Assembly (NCBI GenBank): GCA_010093685.1
Contig: MU006222.1
Coordinates: forward strand, 620,001-684,000
From: Ophiobolus disseminans
Lineage: Eukaryota > Ascomycota > Dothideomycetes > Pleosporales > Phaeosphaeriaceae
Direction: 5' to 3'
DNA: 64,000 nucleotides
In this document: one piece after another, positions 20,930 to 32,070 of the stretch
Layout: every line of letters begins with the position of its first letter
Numbering within the stretch: the stretch's first letter is position 1
Notes under the pieces: model-generated
Databases searched by the model: none
Seen by the model: the letters and a program-made list of their open reading frames with translations, nothing else
What the model was told of the DNA's origin: nothing
Program-made: the position numbers and the translations under genes

Positions 20930-22629
20930 TTATTCTTCATTTTCATCATCATTGCCTATACCCACGAACGCGCTATTGCTCCAGCACAAAGGGAGACTTT
21001 GGCTTGCTCTACAAGCTTTTAATCGCGGCGATTTCCGAAGCCACCGCGCTGCTGCTGAGGCTTTCAACGTCAAACGCCGTACACGCAACGAACGCGCTAG
21101 AGAAGTCCCTTTCCGCGCAGAAGCCACCCCAAACGGTCGCAAACTCTCGCGCACTGAAGAGCAAACAATGGTCCGATACATCCTCGACCTCGACGCGCGA
21201 GGCTTCGTGCCCCATCTCTCAGAGGTAGCCGATATAGCTGATAAACTGCTGGCTGAGCGTAGTGGTAAGGCAGTTGGCATCAACTAGGCTTCGCGCTTTG
21301 TAACAAGTTCATCTGAGCTCAAGAGAGCCTTCAATTGAGCTAAGGATAGGCAAAGAATACTGCAGGAGGATCCAGAGTTAATTAGCGCATGGTTTAAGCT
21401 AGTAGAGAAGACCAAAGCCAAGTATAGCGTCCATAACAACAACGTGCACAACTTCGACAAGATGGGTTTCCAGATAGGCGTCGCATTGTCCAGCAAGGTC
21501 GTCACAGGCTCTGAGAGGCGTGCTTGACCAGAGCTTATTCAGCCAGGCAATTGCAAGTGGGTCACCGTGATCCAGAGCATCTGCGCGGATGGCAGTTATA
21601 CTCCGCCTTTCATCATCTACAAGAGATGCGTCCACATCTCTGCGTAGTACAAGAAGGCTTCAATACCGCATAATTGGAAGCTCTCAGTGTCAGAGAACGG
21701 CTAGACAAACAATGCGCTAGGTCTAGAGTGGTTGAAGCACTTTGACGCGCATACAAAAGCGTATCAGGTGGGGGCATATAGGCTGCTTATCCTTGACGGC
21801 CATGAGAGCCACCTCAACCAGGAGTTAAAGGACTATTGCCTGGAAAACAAGATCCTTACCCTCTGCATGCCGCCTTATTTATCGCACATCCTCCAGCCAC
21901 TTGACGTAGTCTGCTTTTCGCTGTTGAAGCGCAAATACTCCAAGCACATTAGAGACTTGGCACGCCGACGCGTCTTCCATATTAATAAGGAAGGCATCCT
22001 TCCAGCGTTTAAAAACGCGTTTTTCAACGTGTTTACTACGCAGAACTGCCAAAAGGCCTTCGAGGCTTCAGGGCTTGTCCCTCTAAACGCGCAGGCCGTA
22101 GTAGATTAGGTTAACGTACGGCTGCACACCCCGCCAGCACCCCTACTAGAGGACACTCTGTGGCAATCTAAGACGCCCAGCAACACCTTAGAGTTTAGAT
22201 CGCAGTCAAAGCTAGTCCGCGACTCCTTCCAGCGTTCTCCTACAACTTTAGAAGAGGTCTACTTAAAACTTGAGAGAGGTAATCGAGATTACTGCATAGG
22301 GTTGCGCTTGTTAATGCCCACGTTCATGACCTCGAAGAGCAATTGGCAGTAACAACCCAGCGAAAAGCGCGTAAAAGGAAGCGCCTCCAGACTGTTAGCA
22401 CCGTAGAGTACGGTGAGGGAGCGTCGCGGGCAGCTCTAGCACGGTCCTCAACGGTGCAGCGAGCAAAAACGGCTCGTAGTGGTGGTAGTAGCCGACGCTG
22501 CAGCAACTGCGGAGAGACTAGCCACAACGTAAGGAGCTGCACGCAGGCTCTAGACGAGTCGTCAGAGTTAGAGGCGAGTACACAGTTTATTATGTCAGAT
22601 ACTGCAGAGGAGGAGAGAACGGAGGGGTA
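20919..22629 (+). pseudogene. Pogo-type transposase, multiply disrupted
   Basis: The reading frame starting at 20919 encodes an N-terminal DNA-binding region (HTH-like, ALQAFNRGDFRSHRAAAEAF), a CENP-B/HTH segment (LSRTEEQTMVRYILDLDARG), then a DDE domain with NFDKMGFQIG, LLILDGHESH and PPYLSHILQPLDVVCFSLLK supplying the three acidic residues. It is broken by in-frame stops at about 21285 (TAG), 21338 (TGA), 21526 (TGA), 21646 (TAG), 21703 (TAG) and 22107 (TAG). A frame change between about 22270 and 22343 separates it from the C-terminal part, which has a basic stretch and a zinc-knuckle motif (CSNCGETSHNVRSC). The stops sit where related proteins have Trp or Arg (TGG, CGA), the pattern of C-to-T change on either strand, consistent with RIP. 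No functional transposase can be made from this copy. Confidence 0.9.
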
Positions 22630-22659
22630 GCAGGTGCTAGCAAAGCAGTAGGTGTTCGT

Positions 22660-22699
22660 AGGCTTGGCATGTTTTGGGGGGTTCGGTGGTGGATTACGT
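22660..22699 (-). repeat. Right terminal inverted repeat, 40 bp
   Basis: Exact inverted copy of 20890–20929, ending …GGTGGATTACGT before the TA duplication. Confidence 0.95.
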
Positions 22700-22845
22700 T
22701 ACATTTTTTCACAAATACAACGGAAGTAATACCATACGAACATATTGATTGAAAGACGATGCATTATGTGCCGCAAACCATCATGACGAAACCACCCATA
22801 TCCAACAACGCCTCGTCACACCCATAACACCACAGATCCAACACT

Positions 22846-25800
22846 TTACGCTTTCATCGCAAACGAAAACAAACTATCCATCTGCACCCACTGCCTCCCG
22901 TTCCTCTCCAACCACCGATCCACAACCCCTTTGAGCGTGCCAAACCGCTCGCGATTAACCTCCGCAAGCACCTTCATCTTCTCCCTACCCTCGCCCGTCT
23001 CGCCCTTGACCACATCCTCCTTGGCCACGCGCTCCACATCGAACAAGCTCTGGAAGTACAGTAACTGGTTCCACACATCGCGCTCTTTCATTATGTAGTG
23101 CATTTTCCCCAGACAGTCTTTTGCCAGGCCCTTGGGTCCGAGACAGCGCGAACCGTAGACGCTCATCTGGCGCGTGCGGTTGCCGCATTGCGGGTCGTCG
23201 CAGAGGAGGTGGCCGGCGTAGTATGAGGCTTGGAGTTGTCGGATTAAGGATTCGAGTTGTGCGACGACGCTGATTGTCTGTAAAACGGCCCCACACGTGG
23301 TGTTGGGACACTTCACGCCGTCGTGGCTGACTGTCTGTAGACTCGCGAGTGAAGCGGACGGCGCGGTGGATGATAGACCTTGAAAGGGGAATGTCGTTGT
23401 GCAAGATCGGCAGCGCAACCAAAGCGGTGCGCAAGCCTGGAAGCGAACTGAGTCTGGGATCTGCGACTCGAGTGGATGGATCTCGGTGTCTTGTTGCGCA
23501 GCGCCAGATGAGGTGTTGACGCGGTACTTCGAGGTATCCAGACCAAGACATGCGGCCAGTAGAGTGATGTTTGTGCCGCTGATAGGAGCACATAAGCGTT
23601 CAACTGGTGGCAGGATCTGCTTGTGAAGGTAGTAGTCGATATCTGGCTTGAGATCGTTGTCTCCTTTGAGGACTTCGTCAACAGGGTATGCGTTCTTGGC
23701 TGCGTTCTCTGCTGATCCAGAAGACTCGCCCGTGATGATGAAGGACATGACATCCTTGGCCTTGACGTGTTTGCCTTTGGCTTGGAGGCGAAGAGCGACT
23801 TGTACTGAAGGCATGGAGTTACCATTCGGGTACTCTTTGGGGTTTTTGCCGAGCTGTGTGTAAATAGTGTATTTGCGAGTCGGAACGGCATATTCGCGCA
23901 TTTGCTTGGATAGCTCACGGAGGTGGTTGTGGATTTTCTCGACGACGACCTCGGGATCTTCTCCGCTCAGAAGGAAGTTGAGCAGCTCGCTATGCAGTAT
24001 ATTAGTTCATGTTCGACGTGGTTATGTAGGTGAACTTACGTCGAGGTCTCTTTCGACAAAGCACAGTACTCTCGTCGCCTCATATCCAACCCCTTGACTT
24101 CGAGCTTCTCGATGTATTTACCATCAACAGGAACCATGTTGATAGCGGCATACTTCTTCTTCGCGTGCAGCAAGATGCGGCGGAACACGTTGTCAATATC
24201 AATCTCGAGTAGCCTGTAGCTGTCATTGACCAGCTTCTTGAACTCGTTGCCAAGTTTTAGAGCATCCTGGATATTGTCGACGTTTGTGTTGATCATGACG
24301 GAGTCGGTGTCACCATAAATAACACGCAACATCTTCTCTTCGGCCATGTCCTTTGTTCGTCGCAGGATCTCTCGACCTTTGTAGGTCGTGAGCATGGCAA
24401 GTGGGCGAGCGTAGAATCGTGATTTGGTATATCCAAGACAACCGTACATAGAATTGGCAGTCAGCTTGAGCGCAAGCTGCTTGATGTCCCACGTTGCCAG
24501 TTGGTCGGGAGTAGCATCCTTAGCTTTCATGAGTTTCTTCACTTCTCGTCGACGAGAGACGAGAGTCGCAATGAGGCGAGGTAGGATGCCCTGGTCCTGG
24601 TTCGCCGGAACTTCAGGCACCTTATCGTTGTCCTCGGAGAGGTCGGACCGCTCTACTGTTGTAAAGCAGATGTTGAACTCCTGAATAATACTGGGATAAA
24701 GCGAATTGAAGTCCATGACCAGGATGAATTTGTCGTACAGGCCTTTTTCAGGCTCGAAGACGAGACCACCCTTGAACTTGTCCTTCTTCTTTGCGTCCAC
24801 GCCTTCTTCGCCTTCGGCAGCCTCCTCCTCGGCCTTGACTCGACCTTTACCCCACTGTTTGTCAGGACAGATATACTTGTTCTTGTGGAATTCGTGCAGG
24901 AGAATATACTCGTTCCTTTCGGCACGTGTACCACTCAGTGTGCGAGCCCAAGAATTGCCGGCAAGGTTAGTCAAGACCTTAGTGAGCGGAAGCATCTGCA
25001 CCTTCATTGAAATGGCAGCAATAAAGTATGCGTCGGCTTGGCAATGCTTGACGTAGTTGAGCAGGCCTTCCTTGGTGGTTGCCCATCCTTTTAGAGCCGC
25101 TTCGTTGTCAAGCTCCTGGCGCGGCTTGTTAAGAACCAGCTGGCACATTTCCTCTAGGCTCCACGATTGACACTTTGTCATGAGGGACTTTCCGAGGTCG
25201 TTAGCCAAATCGCAGAGCAATCGACCAGAAGCCAGTTGCTTCTCGGCAAAGAAGCTGCCGCCACCCTTGCCCATGTTCTTCGGCCAGTCACTCCTCTTGA
25301 TACGTCCGATGCGATGCCATCCTGGGGTCTTTTGCTCGCGAAGACGGCTAAGCAATACGCTGTAGTCTACGTCGTCCAGGCGATGTCCAATGAGACAGTC
25401 AGGATCATGACGTTGGAACATCGCCATGAGCAAGCTGAGAAGCTCTCGCTCAGTCTTTACGAGCTTGAAGTTTCCTTTGAGCTTGGCTGCCTCGGCCTGG
25501 AAGCCAGTAGGGAACGCAGTGCCATTTGGCCGAAGGAGGGTGAAGCTCTTGGCCTGCATCTCGTCGATGGGGGTGGTGTCGGTCAACGAGAAGTTGTCGT
25601 AGACCATGGCGCTCGCCATGAGGATCTCTTGCTTGTTGTCTTTAGCGTTGAAAGTGGTTCGAATGGAGAGACTCATGAGGGTCATGGGTGGTGCGTCTAG
25701 ATTGTCCGAGTTGCTCAACACGGTGATGTTGTTCGGCTTGTTCACCTGTACTTCAAGCTTGCACCAGGACGCGTTATGAATGGCGCCGAAATCAGCAGCA

Positions 25801-27388
25801 TCAATCGTGAGCCAGCAAGGACCCATAATGTTCTTCCACATCACGAACTGTTCGAATAGAGACGTATTAGTTCCGAACACATGAGAGAAAGTCTCTCCTT
25901 TGAGATCGGCAGACAGTGGCATCTTGTCATATCCATAGAGCAACTTCATATAGTCTGCCTCCTTCGGGATATCTGCGAGTTCAAATGCGTACTTCCTGGT
26001 ACAGGGCTTGATCTTGTGGAGGTTGACGCGGTGCCTGCTCATAATGTTGTCGATCTCATCGGAAACGTCGCTGAGCCCAACTTCCTGATCGGTAGCTTTT
26101 TCCCGGACAAAGCGGTGCTCCCGGGGAAGGAAGTAGAGTTTTCGCATGATGTTGTCGACTTTGACGAAACAACTAGCATAACTACCCGTAGTCTTGTCCT
26201 TGACTTTGCCAAAGAGACACAGACTGCCGTTGATCTCCGTGTAATCGAGCCAGAACATGCGAAGGCTGCCGTCTTCCTCAAGTACATCTTCTGACCTCAT
26301 CTTACCCACACCAGTTGTCTGTGGGGCGGGACTGCTCATGACGTTGAGCTGGTCTGTGACATTGGTCCATGAAGAGGCATTTACTGAAGCTGTCGAGGGT
26401 GCTACCGGTGAGGAGCTCGCTGGCGTGGGGTAATCTGTCTTCCTGAGTTTGGCTATTGGCCGCTTGCCAGCCATATTGACGCTTGCGGTGGGTATGCCGT
26501 GATGCCCTGTGGGCTGTGCGACCTCGAGTAGGTCGTCGTCTTCTTCTTCCTCAATCTTGACTGCTTTCCTTTCGACGGCCTTTGCAACGGGCGATGACTG
26601 TAGTGGTGGATCGCTCATTGGGACGTCATCGTCAAAAGTGGGAAGACCATCCTCGTCCTCATATGCATTGACTGCGGGAGGTGTGTCTGGCATGTATGCA
26701 TCGGAATCGTTCGTCCGTCGCTTGGCTGCTGCTGGGCGGTTCTCGGATATCGGAGGGGATAAGACACGTGTCTTTCGTCGTGCCTCTGTCTTGACGGCGC
26801 GCATACGAGGAGCGGCCCGTCGGGGATTCGTGTCGATCTCGCCCAACAGGTCGTCCATGAAGTTCATGTCGGCAGCAGTCGCGACAGGCTGGCCTTGTTA
26901 GCCTCTTCTGGGACGCACTCTTTTGAATCTGTAGCATACCTTCGCTTTTGGGGCCTTTGTAGCGGTCTTGGCACCGAAGTACTTGCTGATGCCATTGTTA
27001 ATTTTCTCCTGTTTTTCCTTGTCTTCCTCGCGCTTGCGTTTAGCTATAAGCGTCAGTCTCTCTCCTCCCGTATGTGCAAAGGCTATAGAGTCATACCAGC
27101 TTTGCTTTTGACGGGCCGGTCTTCCTCTTCCTCGCTGTCTGTTGCAGCATAGCGGTACCGGCCCTGTTCGTCATCCCACTCTTCCCGGCCATCGTCAACA
27201 TAGCCCTCGCCGTTATCGTCGACAATGAAGTCGTCTTGATCTAGCCGGCCTCGCACAATCTTCTTATATCCGTCTTCGTCAACCTCGTCGTACAGTTGCT
27301 CCTCTTCGGCGACTTCGTATGTGGAAAGGCGCGTCTTGCCAGCAGCACGCAAAGCCCGCAGCTCTGCCAACTTTGCAGCGCGAGACAT
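22846..27388 (-). CDS. POL1: DNA polymerase alpha catalytic subunit
   Basis: Four exons on the minus strand: 27388–27097, 27043–26940, 26888–24040 and 23986–22846; introns of 51–53 bp; 1461 residues, the normal size. It extends RNA primers made by primase to start Okazaki fragments and leading strands in the nucleus. The N-terminus (MSRAAKLAELRALRAAGKTR…) is the Pol-alpha N domain with an acidic stretch. B-family motifs follow: motif A DFNSLYPSIIQEFN near residue 863, motif B KLTANSMYGCLGYTKSRFYA near 955, motif C YGDTDSVMI near 1005. The C-terminal zinc-binding module has the cysteine pairs CRSC, CPNTTC and CDDPQC, used to bind the B subunit. The acceptor of intron 2 was set at GCCAG|CCT because the one 5 bp upstream would give a stop. 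It shares a divergent promoter with REX2. Confidence 0.97.
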
Positions 27389-27648
27389 TGGAAATTATAT
27401 GTTGTATGAAGTTTGAGCAAGAGATGGAAGAAGAGAATGCTCGAACAAAGTGCTAAGATGCGGTCATGAGTGTGTGGTGGGCTGGAGGGACAACAGTCGT
27501 AAATGGGCAGGAACGACGCGCAACCACGCTAGAGCACGCGACGCGACTCGTGCACGGGCCTGCCACTTTAGCTGGTCGCGCTTTCCCGATTAGTCCGCCA
27601 CACCATCTTGCGCGTCACCACTCCGGCACTGTATACACAACACCAAAG
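27389..27648. promoter_or_regulatory. Divergent promoter POL1/REX2 with clustered ACGCG motifs
   Basis: Three ACGCG motifs fall within 30 bp (27516–27520, 27536–27540, 27541–27545). ACGCG(T) is the core of the MCB element bound by MBF in yeasts, which drives G1/S expression of replication genes including POL1. The match is direct; regulation is inferred from the known yeast system. Confidence 0.5.
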
Positions 27649-28266
27649 ATGGCTTCAGTATCCAAAGCACCGCTCGTATGGATAGACTGCGAGGTAATCG
27701 GCCTTACACGTTTTTGATCATTATACTGAATACCACAGATGACCGGCCTCGACACGGACAACGACACGATTATGTCGTTAGCCGCTTTCATCACGGATGC
27801 CGACATCAACCTGCTTGATGAACATGGCTATGAGGCTGTTATACACCACAGTAAAGAGCAGCTCGACCGCATGGGCGAGTGGTGCACAAGTCATCATGGC
27901 CAATCAGGACTGACGCAAGCTTGTCTCGACTCATCAACCACCCCAGAGCAAGCTGCCAAGGGGTTACTTGCATACATCAAGAAGTACGTGCCTGAGCGTC
28001 GTACTGGACTGCTAGCCGGAAATTCAGTACACGCAGACAAGTCTTTTCTCGTGAAGCAACCCTACAAAATTGTCACCGACCACCTACACTACCGCCTTCT
28101 GGACGTTAGCAGCATCAAGGAAGCTGCACGAAGGTGGGCGCCCAAGGACGTTCTAAAGAATATCCCGCGGAAACAGATGCTGCATGAAGCGCGAGCCGAC
28201 ATTATCGAAAGCATTGAGGAAGCCAGGTTTTACCGGGAGACATTCTTCATGAGAACGGAGTCATAA
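27649..28266 (+). CDS. REX2: Oligoribonuclease (DEDD 3'-5' exoribonuclease)
   Basis: Two exons, 27649–27693 and 27739–28266, with a 45-bp intron falling inside the catalytic motif; 190 residues. It degrades very short RNA oligonucleotides to mononucleotides, in mitochondria and cytosol. The ExoI acidic pair is in WIDCEMTGLD, formed across the splice. ExoII is in LAGNSVHADKSFL, and ExoIII contains the HEARADIIESIEEARFYR segment. The short N-terminus lacks an obvious presequence, so a mitochondrial form might start upstream, but no such exon was found. Confidence 0.93.
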
Positions 28267-29253
28267 AATCAACGTTCACTCAAAATTGAGAAGCTTTACA
28301 CCTATAATCACACTTGCTCTTACAAGCCGTCCATCCAAGCTGACACACAACGACCCACTACTAGTACATAATCCTTGAGTGTAAGCGCAGTTCTGGTCCC
28401 AAAGGCTGACTGCGGAACGTTTCGGGCGCTATGAACCAATAGATCTCAACAGACAGCAGACTCGCTAGAAGCTTATATGCCCGAGTATGAACGCCGAATT
28501 CCGGCCTCTACAATACGACTACAACACAACTGCCTCCCAAAAAACTTGTGATCGATGACGCTTTCACGGATGTCACTTCTTCGGCGCGTACTAGCTCGTG
28601 GAATATCGACATGCACCTTCCCGGTATCGATAGTAAAACCTCCGGTACAGGGTCCACTTTGGCCTGCGGCAGATGCAAGCAACTAGTCACCAGGCGCGAC
28701 AAGTAGAGAATTGGACCTGGAGTTTGCGATAATTGTGAGCAATGTACTCTCGCATTCGATACTGTCCGCCCAGTCGTCAGAACGGTTCCCTGACCAATGC
28801 TAGGCAGCTCACCAACGAACACGGCACTGCTCATGTGCTTCCGGGAGTGGCTGACTGGTCATACTTCTAGATTCCTTGCTGGCTTGTAGATTTTGGCATT
28901 CTACATTTTTGCCAATACTGACCAAATCACTGCCTCATTTTCTTTATCATTTTCTTTCAACTTCCGCATACACAGCTCTCTCCGCATCGTGATGCAGATG
29001 ACTCGTCTTCGCCAAGACCAGCCTGCATACAGAACCATTGTTGTACTCCCATACTAAAGGGGCCGGGCTCCAGCACCCAATGAGCGAACAGGCCCATATA
29101 CCGGTAAACCTCGATATACTCATGAATTGCGCCGGGGCCGACAGACTAATGTTTACATTTATAGCATTCGGCCTTCCCACTCCTTTCCGAGGTACGAACC
29201 CTCAGTCCCTCCTACAAATTCAGCCTGGTTTCTGTCGCGGTGGCTCACTCAAG
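28267..29253. other. Intergenic between REX2 and Knh1-like gene
   Basis: Apart from the interrupted CxxC frame listed below (28491–28793), nothing with coding or RNA character is visible. The final part may hold the promoter or an unrecognised first exon of the following membrane-protein gene. Confidence 0.4.
28491..28793 (+). pseudogene. Possible relic ORF with two CxxC pairs
   Basis: One frame is open for about 100 codons except for a single TAG at 28704. It reads with protein-like texture (VIDDAFTDVTSSARTSSWNI) and carries CGRC and CDNC about 24 residues apart, a spacing compatible with a small zinc ribbon. There is no good start codon in frame and no recognised family. It could be a decayed gene, an exon with an unrecognised boundary, or chance. 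Confidence 0.25.
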
Positions 29254-30494
29254 ATGGCGCTCGCTCGACAGACCACCCGCTTGATGCTCTGCCGCACCCT
29301 GATCTCGATGGCATTGGATTATTCAATCGACACATATCCAAGCGCTGGGGTGGAGGTTGGCCAAACATATCCTCTCACCTACAGTCCTAAAGATGAGCCA
29401 GTGAGTCAACATATGCGTCCGGAATGGCAAGTATGTTAACACTTGTACGCAGGCTACCTTCATGCTTCGCAGAGGTCCTTTGAAAACTGAAGTCATAATT
29501 TTGGTAATGTCTAAGAGGATTCAATGGTAATAATTGCTGATAGGTGCGGTTCAGAGTTTAGGCAGCGCAACAGGCGGCACATTACCGTGGACTGTTGATC
29601 GCACTCTTACCAACGCACCTGATTATCCTATAGTGATTGTAGGACCTGGTGGAGAAACGAATTATTCAGGTCCATTCGGATCAAAGGGGGGAAGTGGGAC
29701 CGAATTGAAGGAGGGAAGTGGGACCGAAACTTCGACCAATGGTGGACCATTCATACGCCTACCCATGCGGACAACTTACCTTCAATCACACAGATGGCAT
29801 CCATGTCGAATCTTCCACTGTCATCTTTGATGATCTCTAGAAATATCTCTTCCTCGCCGGCCTTGAGCGCACAAAGCAATGACAGCTCAGATGCAAGCGG
29901 TCCACAAGGCATGCTAGCTATTGCTTCCACTCCTGTGGGTAGGAAAACGCCACCCACAAGTACACTCGTTGCCTCAGGTGGGCTTCGAACGGGTGCAAAA
30001 GCCGCTATAGGTGTGGCCGCAACGATCGTTGGCCTCCTATTTGCACTTGGTGCCTTCTTTTTAGGCATGTCTATTCGAGAGAAGTCGAAGAAAGTTGACC
30101 ATACTGAAACCTGGAGCAACGAAAGGAAGCCCGAACTCGAAGACAAGTCGATTATGGAACTGAAGCAGGAGAGACGGCCGGACGAGCGCAACTTGCTGAA
30201 GCAGATGCCGGACCTACCATAACAGGTGCGAACGAATTGGCGGAACGCCCTACCCCAATTGCGTCTACCGCGCACACAAATTTGTGTGCTGAGCCGACCC
30301 ATATAGAGACGGATTCTGCGACCACCACCCAGCGGAATTATCATGAGCTTGATGGTGATCAGGTGGCGAGGAGTCCTTCATCACCTATTTGTCCGAATGT
30401 TGACAACCCGGGGTTAGACCGAAGGGATACCTATGATGATCCGAGGCTGGTGCAAAACCCGTGGGCACAGGACGATGTGCCATCAAGCACCTGA
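29254..30494 (+). pseudogene. Kre9/Knh1-like (Ser/Thr-rich, single-pass) surface protein, frames not joined
   Basis: Three segments splice cleanly: 29254–29400, 29453–29503 and 29555 onward (introns GTGAGT…GCAG and GTAATG…TCAG). They encode VEVGQTYPLTYSPKDEP, ATFMLRRGPLK, then GGTLPWTVDRTL and DYPIVIVGPGGETNYSGPF. This is the beta-sandwich domain of the Kre9/Knh1-type extracellular family. A Ser/Thr-rich stalk and a transmembrane helix (GAKAAIGVAATIVGLLFALG, about 30000–30060) follow, but in a frame offset by one base. A second offset near 30155 leads into a plausible cytoplasmic tail ending at 30494 (NPWAQDDVPSST). No standard intron that I could find reconciles either offset, and no clear signal peptide precedes the domain. 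It is either a decaying gene or one with unusual splicing; I favour partial decay. Confidence 0.5.
29689..29728 (+). repeat. 16-bp direct repeat within the Knh1-like gene
   Basis: GGGAAGTGGGACCGAA occurs at 29689–29704 and again at 29713–29728, 24 bases apart. It sits where the ectodomain frame and the transmembrane frame part company. Confidence 0.8.
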
Positions 30495-31568
30495 TGAACA
30501 GATTCCATTGCGCCACCGTCCCTATTGGTTGAGACGCGACTTATGTGAGGATATGGCCAAATTTGGAAGGCTGTCTGACATGCAAAGTCTCTTGTCGGTC
30601 CCCGAAACCGCTTGAATGCATGTGAACCCGGGCTCAACCTAGGTATTCACCCAATGAAACATCGTCTTTGTCTCGATCACCAGTAGTACCAGCGCTTCCC
30701 GCCATCCTCCTCTGACATGCTTCGGAAGAATTGAGCATAAATATCAGCATATACGTCGTGGCAACTTCCCCAGACCCCACCTTGTAGCACCCGGGTTGCT
30801 GAATATTGGACCCTCAAACTACCACCTCGGCGCACATTGCTTATCCGTCTGGAGAACGTCAATTGAGTATACCGTCGTTAGCACTTAGAGCTTCTGAAGC
30901 AAGGGCAAAGATTACTCTCGGCATTGGAAAGTGGCTGGAACGTTTGAGATATGCAGACCACGTTCTCTTCTACAGCTGCTTTCTTGCGTTCTCTTCATCT
31001 ATCACAGGCTTGTCTGGTTTCATTCTTGAAGGCAGATGCGTATCGGGCTCTAGAAAGCAGACTGTGGAATGTTCTCAACTGCGTTTTTGACGCTACGACA
31101 AAATGCAGGCTGAAGGCTTTGAGCTTCTGGTAGGGAGCGGACGCCAAGTGCGCCTTCGCCCCGCCCCACAGAATCTCTACCCTTACAGCTTTTAAATCTC
31201 GAGACGACGAGCAAGCATGTGCTTTGTTTCGGAATATTAATCGAGAATCCGGCCATGGGAAACGAGGTGGAACTACATTCTCATGCATAGGAGGTAAGTT
31301 GTTGTCAAACGGTGCTCTTCTCAGTCATCATCCTGTTCATCGTACGGTTTCAGACTGGAAAGGGAAAGTGTATGTATGATATGAGAAAGGCTATCGAGAG
31401 AGCTTTTATACTCGCGTCATCACAAGTGCCAAAGTCTCAGCATAAACAGCCGATAACTAGCATATAACTCAGTAGTCATGATATGCATTCCCTATCACTC
31501 CGTACTCTCCCTTCTCGCCATATTCCTCGTTTCCTCTCACAACCTCCGCAACTCCACACTCAGTCCAT
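30495..31568. other. Intergenic
   Basis: Only short, mutually overlapping open frames on both strands. No recognised protein, RNA or repeat. Confidence 0.45.
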
Positions 31569-32070
31569 CTACTGCTTAACCCCACCCTGGGTCTGATTGC
31601 CAGCAATGCCCACACTCTCAGTGCCCTTCTTAGTCGTATCACCAACCGCATTTCCCGCCGCTACAAACAACGTCAGCTCGACTGTTCACATTCATCCTCC
31701 CCCGTACCGGCCCATCACTTCTTCCGCATACGTACCCTTAGTAGTATCCCCCAATCCCTGCGTGACACCTGTCACCGCATCGCCGAGGCCTTTACCTGCG
31801 CTCGAAACGACGTTGCCGGCCGTGTCGGTGACGCCAGTAACGCCCTTGCCGACCGTGTTGGTGGCTGCTCCGAGGGTATTGCCTGGATGGTTGTTAGTGG
31901 GTGGGTAAGAGACAGGAAGGGAGGTAGGCACACCGATGCCGCCTGCTGCAGTGCTGAAGAAGCCTGGCGGTGGTTAGTGGGGTGCCGCAATTGAGACGCG
32001 GTTGTGAGGCGTGTTGAGACAAGGAGGGTAACGTACCCTTCTGCTGTTGTTGGTTGTTTTGGTCTGACAT
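31569..32070 (-). CDS. Small Gly/Thr-rich protein, LEA-like repeats, 100 aa
   Basis: Four small exons on the minus strand: 32070–32037, 31963–31934, 31882–31736 and 31660–31569. All three introns (73, 51 and 75 bp) have GT–AG ends, each joins in phase at a glycine or alanine codon, and the total is exactly 100 codons plus a stop. The product begins MSDQNNQQQQKGFFSTAAGG and continues with imperfect repeats of the type GNTLGAATNTVGKGVTGVTD, ending NQTQGGVKQ. It has no cysteine, membrane helix or signal peptide. The composition resembles hydrophilic LEA-like or stress-related small fungal proteins; that assignment is by texture only. Tiny exons of 34 and 30 nt make it easy to miss. Confidence 0.75.

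Larger units (their letters stand above)
20890..22699 (+). mobile_element. Pogo-superfamily (Fot/Tan-like) DNA transposon, complete but inactivated
   Basis: A 1810-bp element bounded by 40-bp perfect terminal inverted repeats (20890–20929 and 22660–22699) and flanked by TA on both sides (20888–20889 and 22700–22701), the target-site duplication of Tc1/mariner-pogo elements. It contains one transposase gene in plus orientation, described separately. It lies in the convergent intergenic space between BNA5 and POL1 and disrupts neither. Confidence 0.93.
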
